From Morchella semilibera (taxonomy: Eukaryota; Ascomycota; Pezizomycetes; Pezizales; Morchellaceae), in contig CM018606.1 of assembly GCA_009192285.1 (NCBI GenBank), positions 2,346,081-2,410,080 of the forward strand: a stretch of DNA of 64,000 bases, written 5' to 3'. Each line of letters opens with the position of its first letter. The first letter of the stretch is position 1. The notes under the pieces were generated by a model that searched no databases, was not told the origin of the DNA, and saw only the letters and a list, made by a program, of their open reading frames with translations. Below are positions 40,934-53,613 of the stretch, one piece after another. Position numbers and translations under genes: made by a program.

Positions 40934-42200
40934 CGCCTTCTTTAAGATGAGATTGAACAAAGGAAGGATATTGAGTTACCCTATCTTTCACTGGCCATGC
41001 TGAAGAGTCCACTCTCTTGGCAGTAAAGTTTATCGATTCGTTACAAATCTATGATATATCATAATCGATCTTATCTTGGCCATACTCGTTTACCATGAAG
41101 AAAAAAATACAGCTGCTCAGGGCAAGGATAAATTGTATGGAGCGGCGATGACCACTCCTACAAATCATCCCCGCCCCTGTGTCATTTGCATTTTCTTGTT
41201 CTTTTCGTGGTAAACGAGTAGAAACCCCCATCATGCATCTAGTCCTATTGGTCGATTACCGATCAATGCGATGCTCAATCGTTATAGCTACAAGGCTGGA
41301 TGGGCAATGGGGAAATCGATCAATCCAACAGCCTAACTGTCAAGAAGATCTCTTGGGTTTTGCCTTGTGCTCAACGAGAATGGCAATGATGAATCCTGAT
41401 AAAGTTTTATCGAGATCCTTTCGCCACGATCGATACTCTGCACTACTTCGTGATTCATCCTATCCTGAAAAAACAAATGGGCGGAGGCCATTCCGCAAAG
41501 CAACGTATTCTGACTTGCATGCAAGAAAGCCACGCTAAGACGTTGAAATAAATATTGTGTATCAGACCAAAGTCTAAGAAAATTCTAGAGTGGTCTTACG
41601 TCAATCAGCCCTGTTAGCGATTTTTCTTGGGGTCTGATCCAGGCCCCTTGGCAAAACAAAACCCAAATATCTGGGGAAGTTGTATTTAAAACAGATACCC
41701 AACCTACTTGACTTTTCAATATCGTTGATCGTACGCCAATAATTTATTTCAAAGTCTTAGCGCGATTTCTTTATATGCAACAAATACCTAGCTGTCGTTT
41801 CAGGGTAGTAGATTTTTTTAAAATTCCGAAATTCCCCTCATAGTATATGAACTACATGTACTGACCCCAAGACGAGAAGTTGATATATCAGATTTGAAAA
41901 CAGGCGGCTCTGCGTGGTCTCTAGTTTATCGGAGGTACAAACAAATTGCAGGCTACATGCGTGAATACATATGTGCAGTACTTAGGGTACATCGTCAGGC
42001 TCCGAATTCCTGCCTTGGTTCGGAGTTGGTTGTATGTTGCAAGTGATGTTCGAGCCACCCTAAGGCTCGAGCTGCTGTGGGGTCTCGAGACATGTTTGAT
42101 ATGCCACTTGAAACGCATTAATCTCGCTTCTTATTTATATCAAGGCTACATAAAACGTTCCGAATCCTCGGGATCCGGTGTGGGCATGCAACTGCCGTGC

Positions 42201-42229
42201 GATGATGATGATGATGATGATGATGATGA
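42201..42229. repeat. (GAT)n microsatellite
   Basis: Nine GAT units followed by GAAGAAG, in non-coding AT-rich DNA. Confidence 0.95.
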
Positions 42230-43195
42230 AGAAGCGGGGAGACCAGTATACCACTACTTTTACTTGTTCGGTGCTTCTCTGCAGCGTCGACACATCGTGG
42301 TTCCACAATCTGTTTTCGAAAATTCCATGCTGCAGGATTACCTATCTTTCCCATACCCAATGATATGCTCTACGTAAATCGCATCCCTAATACATCCACT
42401 TCGCTGCAGACATCTTTCATGAAACAAAATCTATCCTATTATCCCCCGAAATTTTAGCAGAACTACCATGGGATCTCTAATGTGTTTACGATAGGTTTCA
42501 CCATGCAGCCGCTTGCTAGCTTATTCATTCGAACGTTTCCAGGCAGTCAAACCCCCACATGCATACATAATATCCAGCGGGTGACAATTTTCAACTATCA
42601 CCGCCGTTAACTACTAATTTAAGTGGTCTGTCTACACCCCACAAGCGTGAGGGTGATAGGTATTTCATTAATAATACTAACCTCTTCATTTGAAACGGTG
42701 CTCCCTGGATTGGCTCCTATAAGTCCTTAAATAAACGAGTCCAATCATACATTATACAAATGCATATAAGAAAAATGCGTATAAGTGAGGACCAATCTAT
42801 TTATTTCTTTTGATATACACGTTTATTAGTAGTTACTGCGCGGGGGGGGGGGGGGGGTTGCTTTGGGGTTGGGGCGGCGTTACGAGCCGCAAGCAATAAG
42901 GAGAAAGCGATTATATATGTAATTGTGTGATTAGATTGACCTTGATTAACATGCTTGCGAAGTCTCGGGAACTGCACTAATGATTCCACTCATGATGAAC
43001 ATAATAATCACTTGATCAATTGAGGTTGAATAAAATCAATTATGAGCGAACAGCCACCAGTAAGCTAGTATCAGCACAAAATTATGGCCGGTGAGTAAGA
43101 CTAGAGGTTTGGCAGAGATTTTTCTAGCAAATCAAATTCCAATGTCGCGATATATCTATGGTCAAATTACCATGTTTTGAAATGCTTCCAGCACG

Positions 43196-43272
43196 GCCGA
43201 GTGATGTCTCGGGGAGCTGAGCTATATGAGATGATACGATGGCATATACAGCTCATTTCCGAGACCTCGGCT
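43196..43272. repeat. Imperfect hairpin, about 24 paired bases
   Basis: The left arm (43196-43228) and right arm (43243-43272) pair through four blocks, read on the left arm as GCCGAG, GTCTCGG, TGAGCT and ATATG, interrupted by small bulges, with a 14-base loop. It could be a small fold-back element or a small-RNA precursor; only the pairing is seen. Confidence 0.65.
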
Positions 43273-46200
43273 CCTTGAATCAGAAACCTTGATAGATGTG
43301 CGTGAATATTGCTCCTGCAGAATGTGTTTGTGTCATTGCTATATTCGCATCACTAAATTATTTACTACTTAATCATAAAAGATCACTCGATTGCATACAT
43401 CATTGGATGGGCATTCCAAAAGAAAACCTAAATCACCTGCGATACAATTTCTGAAAAAAAACTATTGCAGTTAATGTAACTCTTCTGCATCCAGCGAACA
43501 AACGTAGGATTCGTGGCATACATCATAATTATATATACCGCAGTGGTTTAATTTAACAGACAGGTCGAGCATTACTACTCAATAGTAACGGTACTAAAAA
43601 CCCGCTCGCGATCGAGTCTATTTATTAGAATATTTTACCATTACAGTTTCTAATATGCACGTTTAGCTGTTGTTTATTTTATGACCTCGGAGCCTGCCTT
43701 ACGAGTCGGGTCTTATTCCCGTTGATTACTTATTGCCATGAGCTCCTTGAACCCCGCTGAGCGCCAAATAATGACCCTCAGGTATCCCTGGATGGAGAAG
43801 AATTAGTTGATAGCCCATTGTCTCTGTAAACATGTATTTCTACCCTGGACTACATGCTTGGTAAAGTTTTAATCTCGATTGTGCGCGGGCTAGTTTCATA
43901 ATCGAAATCGAGGAGCTCATTTGTAAGCCTTGCATGATATCCCGTGGTTTGGTAGCACTCTTCGGTAGTAGCTGCATCTATGGGGCCCAATGGTACAGCA
44001 TAACACTATCAGATATGTGAAAAGTGACCGGGGAATCTTGGCCGGACAAGTGCAGCTAGGAAAAACCCACACAAGGGATGGTAAAATGAGACCACGGCAC
44101 TAGTGCCCCATGTCCTTTGGTATTGCTATTATGCGATCTGTATAACTATATAACTCATCGATTGTTGCATGACGAATTTCTCACATTGATTTTGCGTATT
44201 TGGCCGACTTTTGCCCGCACGCATGTGTAGCGAATGCCAATTGTGATAAAGAGAGATATCTAGACAAATGTGATTAGTCGCCGAAACACGTTCCAGATAG
44301 CACCGGGACTGTACCTGCATGTGATGATAACTAATGTAAAAAGCCAGCTAGTAGGATTAAGGCAGGAGACTGCAAGGCTAGGGGTCTTAGTTTTTAAATA
44401 TTATATACTCTTCAGTACCTTCCACCCTTTTTAATCCACAAACCAAAAATTAGTGGACTGAAACTCGGAGAGAATATAGGTGTAGATAAATTATAAAGAT
44501 ACCTCACCTAAGTATTCCTTAGCCTTAGATTAGAGCGAGTGATAGCTCATGAATAAGCGATAGGCCCCATAAAAAAGTATTATAATCGAGAGACTATAGA
44601 GTGCGGAGAGTCTTGGTTTAGATAGGCTTAGGAGGAGAGCGGAAAGAGGGGGATAGCTTTTATTTATATACCCTATTCAATTTGTTGCCCCGAGGCTCCT
44701 CAAATTTACATTTCTTGGACATGTACTAGATCTGCAGAAATATTAACCCACCATCTCGAGTAAAGGTTCTTGTAGGAGCTCTCAAACATTCCGTGTTTTA
44801 TTGCCGTTCTTCTAAAGCGCGTATGTGACAGTATTGGTATTTGTTAGTGACGTTTTAGTCCTTTTATTGATGGGTTTGAAAACCTATATCTATACCCCAG
44901 TTAAGTGGGAAAGTACCTATAAATCACACGGACGGAATGTATCGTATCATGGCAGTGCTGGCAATGGTAGCGATTATGCGTTGGGGGGCGATGCGAGAAG
45001 AGGCTTGGAGCGTAAAGAATATATCAATTGGTGGTAGCATTGGAGAAATTAACCCCGGTCCCATGGCCAGCTAACTACAGACCACCTTTCTAGATCCTCG
45101 AATATATATACATGTATGTTTCCTGTAACTAGAGGTTAGGGTAATAGCCACTGAATTTTTATGAGAGTGGCTTTAATGTATCTAGCGATTTCCTAGAGGA
45201 GCTAGATAGTCGTTTATATTTAATTATAATTATATATATGTGCCGGGGTTGCATCAGTAACAATAGCCGTATTATAAGCCGAATCGACCTAGGACGAGGA
45301 GAGATATAGTCTAAGTTAACTCGGCCTCTCCGGCTTGGCGCGTCTTTGGACGTTAATTACTTGCACTTATGGATCTCGCAGGGCTTTGAGGTTACAAACT
45401 TGATTTACCAGGTAGGTGTATAGAGACTATCTGGGTACGTAGACAAGCGTAACCGGAATGTTCGCGACCGTAAATCACTCGATACGCGTACGATTGAACA
45501 GTTCGTTGAACCCCATTGTGCCGGCGTGATCCTAAGAATAACGCGTTCTATTGGATCAGTACTAGGAAAGCAAATAGTAAAACCCACCCGTATTGATAGT
45601 GCTGCTCTGAAATAATGAGATTTTGGTCAAAATCCAGGCTTAAAAGGCCTTGCAGACATGACCGTACCCGGGCCTAGGCCATCCAGGCTTATGTCAACCG
45701 ACAGCAGTATATACTAACCACTCAGAGCAAACATTGTATGGGCGAACATTGCATAATATGCATGGTATCTTGAAAGTGATGCGTGTATGTTGACCTTAAT
45801 AATCATACTCAATTGCTGGTAGGATGGTACATGCAATATCCACACCTGCGAGACACACCAAGTGCCAGAAATTGTATACAATTGGATGTCAAAACTGATC
45901 AGTAGAGTACTGCCTTGGCGGTATTTATACATGTATATCACATGTTCGGTGCCAAGCCAAAAAGACGAAACAAGGTTCGCTGAATTCTGTTTTCATTTGA
46001 TTACCGACTCGACCCCAGCGGTGTGTGATTCTACATTCTATTAATTCGTTTATTCCCTGGTGTTTCAACCCTGGGGATATACGTGACAGCCGCGACATAA
46101 GAGGTGAGTGGTGGTGTACGTAGGCTTATCTTTGGGACTATCAAGTATTCCGGTAAAATAATCATTGGCATCCTCCGAGCCTGCATCCTCCACGTGATTA

Positions 46201-47650
46201 ATCCCTTTGCTTTTACGACCAAATATTAAGAAGATATACATTCCATAGGCTACTGTAATTGGGATATAATCTAGGCTCTGAAGCGGCGTATTAGACACAT
46301 ACTACAAAATTCGGATGACTACATATTCAGGCTCGTGTTATGATTAAAGCTTTTTCAATCAATAGGATATTGCTGTAAAACCTCATCCTGTAAGTCTGGT
46401 AATCCGCGTGGCATACAGAACCTAGAGCCTTGTTAAACCGAAATTAAACTACAAAACAGTTAAGCACAGTGCCCGGCCTTAATTATACTTGACTAGGGGA
46501 CCCTCCGGCATTACAACTACATGTATATATCGAAGATAGTCTACCTAGTTAGACGAGACTAGCGTTAATCACCTTTCTCGTGCACGGAATTTTTATTTCA
46601 CTATTTTTTATGTTATAGAAGATATCACAATTATCACCATAGAGCTAGAGCCTTCAAGATCCATGGGAACACCCGATGTAAGTAAATGTAAATAGAAATA
46701 CTATGGCCACGACTTTAAGTTTATCGATCAAATAAGCTCCGGTTATCGGAGACCGGTAAGTACTGAAAATTGGAAATTTGCTGGCGCCATGACGATGCTT
46801 GGAAAAGTCGTCACCAATAAGGCATCAACATATATTGTAGAAGCCCGGTAAGGTCGGTGTAGGGGGTGGGGGAGTCCAATTCATAGAAAGTTTAAACAGT
46901 GTTATTAATCTGATTTTGAGACTGGAACTTAGTATATATGTAGCCTCTATACAAGGATCTGCTTTGTAATTAAGCCCCCCCCCCCCCCAATTTTTTTGTG
47001 TCCAACTCATTATGTAAGGGCCCGTTTGGCAATATAAGGCGCCGCAACAAACTTATCCAAAGAGTCACCTATGTGAGAGGACAAGTCACTTTCCAGAAAA
47101 GTGGGTTACCTGTCGTTTGGAAAGTTAAGTTGGTTAAACGTGGTATTAATATTGTAGGGACTAGGAGTAGCTTTTTTTGTTTTAATCAACAATTTGTTGA
47201 CTTTGGTTGACTTTTAAAAACCCCCGGCCCCCAATAAGTCAATATTTCTAATGAACGTAATTGACTTTCCCAAGGTGCATAGCAATTCCAAAATAGGACT
47301 AGACAACTGCGACATAGGATATAAGTGGCCATGCATGATCGCCTAAGCTAAGTACTTCGAAACTTGTCTTTTATTCTCATACCTTAGGATGAAATGAGAA
47401 AGGCTTACATACATACGTGTGTAGGTTTAGACACAGTAAGACTTTTAATTTCTTGCTCGATAAAAGAATGGAAGGAAGGGGGAAGAAGACTTCGTAATCT
47501 TGATAAAATTAAATTCTAGGTACATGTAAGTTTAAGCGTAGCTAGCCGAGTGATGGTGGATGAAGAAGGGCCGATTCATGCTTGGTCGTGTACCTACGGC
47601 TAAATTTATAATTATGGACTAAATGTGTGTGAGTACATGTACAGCGACAA

Positions 47651-47766
47651 GTAATAAGTGATGGAACGCCTGGCCTGAGAGCACAAACACCAAATGTTGG
47701 TGGCGTTTTACCAAAGTACACGTAGGTACTTACATGTAGGTATCTCTGTGTTCCATCACTTATTAC
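47651..47766. repeat. Fold-back element with 17-bp perfect inverted repeats
   Basis: GTAATAAGTGATGGAAC at 47651-47667 is the exact reverse complement of 47750-47766, enclosing 82 bp. TACATGTAC is found just outside both arms (47634-47642 and 47763-47771). Confidence 0.9.
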
Positions 47767-47835
47767 ATGTACCCACCGCTCTACTTCGGCGAAGAAGACA
47801 CCACTCTGCCAAGGTTGCGTGAAGGGTGTTTTCTC

Positions 47836-47857
47836 ACTTACCCCTACACCCGAAGTA
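47836..47857. repeat. Solitary terminal inverted repeat related to the MITE at 61.9 kb
   Basis: This 22-bp stretch matches the right end of the element at 61910-62381, including the flanking TA, at 20 of 22 positions, in the same orientation. I found no matching left end upstream, so it may be the remnant of a decayed copy. Confidence 0.6.
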
Positions 47858-49345
47858 CAAATAAGTAACTATGCTTAAAATGTGTCAGGTATGTGTCATA
47901 ACGGGTTGACACTAGCAACTTCATCCACGTGGAACGAAAGTGAAATTTCAATTCTACAATTATGTTCCTCCATGGCCATCTCATAAGAGGTAAAATCGCT
48001 AGGAGAATTCGTCATCGCCGGAATCAACTGTCGATCCTTCTCTTGGGCAAATATGTCTATTCAAAGCCAACTGTAAAATGTACCATGCCAGTGCACCATT
48101 TTATGGAATCCTGTCCTATAAGTGGGACCGGCATCGGGCTATTGGCCTGTTGGAAGTCTGTTGAGCGAATTCGCAGCTTGGTATTTTGTTGAAACTCGCA
48201 GAATCCAGGACTTCCTATTTCAGTAATAATAGTCCCACTGCTAACAAACGCCAACAATCTCTGACAAACACCCACATAAAGTGACGGGCTCAGTGACTTT
48301 GCCACAGCCCTCCAGCCCAGGGGATAAATCCGTCATGCCGAATACTTACTGGTAGGTATCAATAACTAAGTAGCTAGCTACCTGCTGACAAGATCTATAT
48401 GGAAACTGCCTCTTAAGATCTTCCGAACTTTATAAATTTGGGGGTGCTTTGGACCTGTAATTGCATGTCAGGTCCCCCCCCCCCTCTCAGTTGTCTTCCT
48501 AGGATTTACCTGGAAAATCCTCTTCCGTGGACGCTACCCACACCACTATTATCGCACCAGCGATTCAAAGCACATTTTCGGAGGTCAGGCAGGCATCATC
48601 TTTGAGTGAGTGACCGAACAGGTTGCTAGTGCAGGAGGGGCATTTTGGTGGTGGCTTGGCCGCCGAGGCTTTGTTACCCGAAGCTGCTGACAAATGACGC
48701 GTAATTGACTAAACAATGGATTTCCCCAATCCCCAATCCGGCTAATCACAGCAATCACAGCACCGGACCAATTAGAAGAATCACTACCCCCCCTTTCCAC
48801 ACTTTTTTCTTTTTCTTTTTTTTTTTCCTTCTCGTCTTACATTATCCAGCATCGAAGCCGTCTTACTCACGACTTACCACATCATCCTTCCTACCGACAG
48901 CAACAACAACAGACCGTATGTATGTACTTTCAAGAATGAGGGAATCGTTGGTAACTAAGCAAGAGATCCACTTATAGAAGGCTTAGGAAAGATCAGACTC
49001 AGACATAAAGTACACTCACAGAGCGAAACAAGACAAGAGGTGGACCAAACCAAACATCTCAGCCCATCCAGCCTTGCCTCCCCTAAAATAACTCTTTTCT
49101 CTACATACTATCCTCCTCGATCCAACCCAGAATCCCTTCTTTTTCTCATCCCGCAACACTTTCTCATCGCTTTACTTTTTGATTCTTTTCTGGCTAGAAA
49201 GGAAAAAAAAAAGATTAAGGCTAATCAAAATTCCAGTTTCAGTCGAAAACAATAGTCAGCAGAAATTATTAGAAACTACTTCCAGGTGAGCTTCTCTCTA
49301 ATATACCCACGTTCAATGCACCATACACATGTATTCTCACCATCC

Positions 49346-49348
<3 letters not shown>

Positions 49349-49379
<31 letters not shown>
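49349..49379. repeat. (TC)n microsatellite
   Basis: Fifteen TC units plus one base in the upstream region of kapC. CT-rich tracts are common near transcription start sites of filamentous fungi. Confidence 0.95.
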
Positions 49380-49383
<4 letters not shown>

Positions 49384-50177
49384 ATCGCTTGGTTACATAA
49401 ACTATCTCTTCCCATTTCCCCCGACCATCGATTCGCCCGTCGTCGTCGCCATCGCTATCTAGTTGAGGCTATATACAATACATCCATCTACATCTCTTTT
49501 ATCTTTTCTTCGTTGGATACCACCGTTTCCCACCCCCTTATAAATTTCGCCTGTACTTTCTGTTTGGCGGGACATCTGCTTTTAAGATGTCGTAGTTTAT
49601 TGCTAATACATCACTATCACTGCTATTTATGTACTTATTACTGGTACTTGTTTAACTACTACTCTTGCTTACACTAAATCTCTACTTAGTCAACAAGACA
49701 CCTCTAAAAGAGCAACCACCCCGGCCCACCCCCAACCGGAACTTACCTGGCGAATCAGTCTCGCGCCGTTTGACTCGATAGATCATACACGGACCCATTT
49801 CATCTAGGTACTCAAAAGATCCTGTCTTTCCATCCTATCCCATCCCATCCACATACCTACCTAACCCGCTCATCTAGTCATCCATCTGCTTATAACTCAT
49901 TAATCGCTAGCCAGATAACATCGACGTCTACCTTCCTCGAGTCGCGTCTTCCTGCAACAGCAAATAAAAAAAAAAAAAAAAAAAGGTACAAAATTATCGC
50001 AAAGACTCAAAGTAATTCCTTCTTGGGCCCGCAAAAGAAGGAACGTAGTACTTGGAAGGTGAATTGAAGGAACGCTCACCAAACAGCATCCATTATCACA
50101 GCAGGAAGGGGAAAGTGTAAAGAGATATCACACCAACCCACCAGCAGTTCATTCGTAAATAACGGAGAAACCAAATC

Positions 50178-50693
50178 ATGCAACCGCAGCCACAGACACT
50201 TGCCCCAGCCCCGCATCATTCTAATAATCTCCAGTCTCCTACCGCGCAGGTACAGTTGCACCCCCACCCACCCTCTTCCTCTTCCTCTTCCTTCCCTCCA
50301 CACCAACCACCGTGTCTACACGTAACAACCACCCCGTGGATCCGCTTCGTTATCGCTGCTGACACCCCACCAGGAAGTAACAACCGAGCAGAGTTAGTAC
50401 CCCTTGAACATAATTGTGTCCACACTCAGAGCTCGAGAATTAGCCCTCTCCTGGCAACCTGTATCGATGACGAAGTGCTAACCAAGCAATCTGTGACAGC
50501 TCTGCGAGCCCATCTCCTCTTAGGAGAAGAGGTCCCGCCTCCGCGGCAACAGTCAGAACAACCTTCGATTCTCACACTTCTTCCAGGATCTAACGCTCCC
50601 GGTAGTTCGAGTCCTCACGAGATGGCATCTCACGACATGAATATTGACCCGGCGATCTCGGGAGTGGGCGCACCACAAGCGCAGGCACAACAG

Positions 50694-50734
<41 letters not shown>

Positions 50735-51584
50735 GCAAATGATGGCGCAACCTCAGAGCCCGCCATTGAATAATAATTCCGGAACCTCCCCTGGTGTTGG
50801 CAGCGGCGGAGATCAACAGAGCGGTGCCGAGGAAGCCGGCGCCGAAGGGTCTGGACAAAAACGCGGTGGGAAGCGGGAGCTTTCAACCTCCAAGCGTGCT
50901 GCACAGAATCGCGCTGCACAGGTATGCCGCTACCCATCCCGCCGTTCACTACCAGGGTAACCTTAGTGTGAATAACCCACCCTGAAACATTTGACTAACC
51001 CGCAATTTTCATTCTTTTTTTTTTTTTTGCTTAATCCACAGCGCGCATTCCGCCAACGTAAAGAGGGTTATATCAAAAAGCTCGAGGAGCAGGTCCGCGA
51101 AGCAAATCAGATGCAGGAATCCTACAAGTTGATTCAGTCTGAAAACTACCAGCTTCGCGATTACATTATTAATCTTCAGTCGCGCCTTATCGAGTCCCAA
51201 GGAGAGGATGCTGTTCCCCCGCCACCTATACAGCTACTTCAAATGTCCCCCTCTTTGGCACTGTATCTGAACCATGATGCCCCACAACAGGCAGCAGCGG
51301 GTGCACCAACGGCGAACATGGGGGGCGTAGCGGGTGTTCCAGACCTGAACAATATGAACGGGAAGAGACAACACGACGAAGATCCTAACAATGCGTTCCT
51401 GCAGAACGTTGCCGTACAGGTACAGGGCAGCGGACTTTTCAACCAGCAGCAGCAACAGCAGCAGCAGCAGGCAGGGAACGCAAGCCCGGTGCAGGCGAAG
51501 AGGGCGAAAAACATCAATGGTGGCATGGAGGGTGTTGTTCAAGAGGAGGCTCCAAAGCCGGCTACTAACGGGAATGCGAACTGA
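50178..51584 (+). CDS. kapC: bZIP transcription factor, kapC type (Yap/Pap1-like)
   Basis: KapC-type factors are fungal AP-1-like bZIP DNA-binding proteins. Exons 50178-50921 and 51042-51584 give 428 residues. The start MQPQPQTLAPAPH matches the conserved kapC N-terminus. The bZIP spans about residues 228-290: GGKRELSTSKRAAQNRAAQ, then RAFRQRKEGYIKKLEEQV, with the Yap-type signature NRAAQRAFR and then the leucine zipper and LREYIINLQSRLIE-like end (here LRDYIINLQSRLIESQG). The 120-bp intron cuts the basic region between AAQ and RAF. Two polyglutamine runs (around codons 170-188 and after the bZIP) are coded by CAG/CAA repeats. The stretch from about 50250 to 50600 (residues 25-140) looks unlike kapC and may contain a further intron, e.g. 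50250 to 50428 or 50550, which would shorten the protein. Confidence 0.88.
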
Positions 51585-53613
51585 GCTTTCCCGAGACGAA
51601 AATTCAAATGAATAAGTAAAGCCAAGGACTTGCAATAGTACTGCCACGCTTGTCACTAGTGAAGAAAATGGGGGTTGGGGCAGTAGTGTACGAAATGTTT
51701 TTCCATATCTTTATAACACTATTTCTTTCCTTCTTGTTCTTTTACACCCTAATTACCCGCTCCTTAGCTCGGATCTACTTCTCGCCCTTTCATGGCCGAG
51801 CGCCGGCTAGATGGGGTAATCCTATTATACCTTAGGAGCGGGATACTTCATCCGCGCATATCAATGAATATATTGATGAAAGAGACGAGTTTTAAGGAAC
51901 GTTTATGTTTATGGAGAAACATCAATGCTGGGGATCAGATATATATACATAGTGAGGACGACAACCCTTTGTTTGGTCTTTCTAAGACTAACTCCTTTGT
52001 TTTCCCTTTTTTTTTTTTTCTAATTTCTTTTGGGGGGGTTATTCGGCGCTGAGTAAATTGAACATTTTTTTGTTTTTGTGTTTTCCTCGTGTTTTTGTGT
52101 CTTCGTTTTTTTCTCTTGTTTCAGATCTCTCCATCTCAAGGTAGTTATCTCTGTTATTTAACGAACGAACCAACAACTGCGATAGAAGCTGGGCGGCCGT
52201 TGCCGTTACCAACCTTTTGAAATTTTCCGTAAGCATCGACCGTCCCATTTATTCCCCCGACCGAGGGCTATTTATATCTCCTGTCCTGTCCTGTCACTCG
52301 TGCAGTTTTCGGCATCTTCCTTTCGCAGCCAGCTCGTAGTCTGGGCCCTAACACATAGCCACATATGTAGACATCACAAATACTGCCATTTCGCCCTTCT
52401 GCCGCTATCTCCAGAACCTTCTTCCTCCACCCACCAGCACACAGCACATCAGACAAGAGCCACCACCACCACCACCACCACCACCGCGAGCGAGCTGAAC
52501 AAGACCAGACCGGCTAACCCACGTTACGTAACAGCTTACAAGGACCCCAGATCTAAATCATGCGATCTCGCCAAGCAGGGATTGATCGCGGGGGGGTGGT
52601 TGTTGGTGGGTGGATGGATGTGGGTGGATATAAATTTGGCGACGATCATGGGGGTTGGGGGGCTGGGGATGGGGATCGGGGGCGAGTGAGGGTTTGTGAT
52701 GTGATGTTGTGTTACACATACAAGGTGGGAGCATAAGGTTATGACTTATGTAAGTTGGAGGCGGTCAGTGGGTAAAGTACCTAGAGTAGGGAGGAGACTT
52801 ACATGCACCGTCGTTTCTCGCGGGGGTATTAATGACATAGTCATACGGTACTTTTTTACAACAGCAGCAAGGAGGTAAAGTAGCTACATAGTACAGTAAC
52901 TTACTGCTTTTACTTTCAAACTTACACATCTACAGACTCTACCTACCCTCTACTCTACAGCCTAGTAAGATGAGTAAGCATATATTCGTAGAAACACAAA
53001 AAAGATATTCATTCTTAAACAGTCACTCCGCATCTCTCGCTTACAAGGCCGGGACAATGGCGAATCAAGATGAGATGCCCGAGGAGGGCTCGGGAATCGC
53101 CTCCCCGTAGCTAATTGCATCTACTCTAGACACGCGCGCGAACATCGGGTAGTAGCCGGCTGATTGACGGTGATGATAGATTGCAGTGCAGTGATAGTGC
53201 GAGTGTGAGTGCGAGAGGGTGAGTGCTCATGGAGACCCTGACTGAACCTTCATCCCCCCCCCCCCAACCCTTCCTTTCCATTCCATCCATATCCTTCCAA
53301 CCCCCCACTTGTAGCAAAATGCGTGCATGCAGTGAAGTATAGGTATCGTGATAGAGATAAAAATAAAAATAAAAAAAGAACAAGGGAAATTAAACAGGAC
53401 AAAAACAACATGGAAGAAATAGTAATAAAAAAAAAGACTAATAGTATACATTACAATCCCGACTTTGTGCCTTCAGCCCCCACCACTGACTGACTGGTGA
53501 TAACCTCTATCTACTCTATTTGCCCAAGTTGCTGGCTGGCCGCTGACTGACTGACTGGCGGTCCTGTTCAGGTGTGTTGGATTGTCCTGGATTGGGCGGT
53601 ATCTACCCTCGCA
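51585..53613. other. Convergent intergenic region between kapC and ARP5
   Basis: Both flanking genes end here, so 2 kb should hold two 3' UTRs. Short frames (for example 52300-52689 plus, with a His/Thr-rich ACC repeat at about 52462-52486) match no family. There is a 13-base C run at 53254-53266. No gene is supported. Confidence 0.5.

Larger units (their letters stand above)
40934..50177. other. AT-rich gene desert (9.2 kb) and long kapC upstream region
   Basis: No gene is supported between 40934 and about 48700. Inside are a GAT microsatellite (42201-42229), a 17-base G run (42842-42858), a hairpin (43196-43272), a C run (46975-46988), a fold-back (47651-47766) and a solitary copy of the inverted-repeat end found in the 61.9-kb MITE (47836-47857). 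From 48700 to 50177 the sequence turns CT- and CA-rich with (TC)n at 49349-49379, which looks like a long promoter and leader for kapC. A strong donor CCAG before GTGAGC at 49286 could start a 5'-UTR intron. Confidence 0.5.

Noticed and set aside
53056-53109. Short frame MANQDEMPEEGSGIASP, a possible first exon
   Set aside because: It ends in a stop within 18 codons, and the possible donor beyond it does not lead to any sensible next exon.
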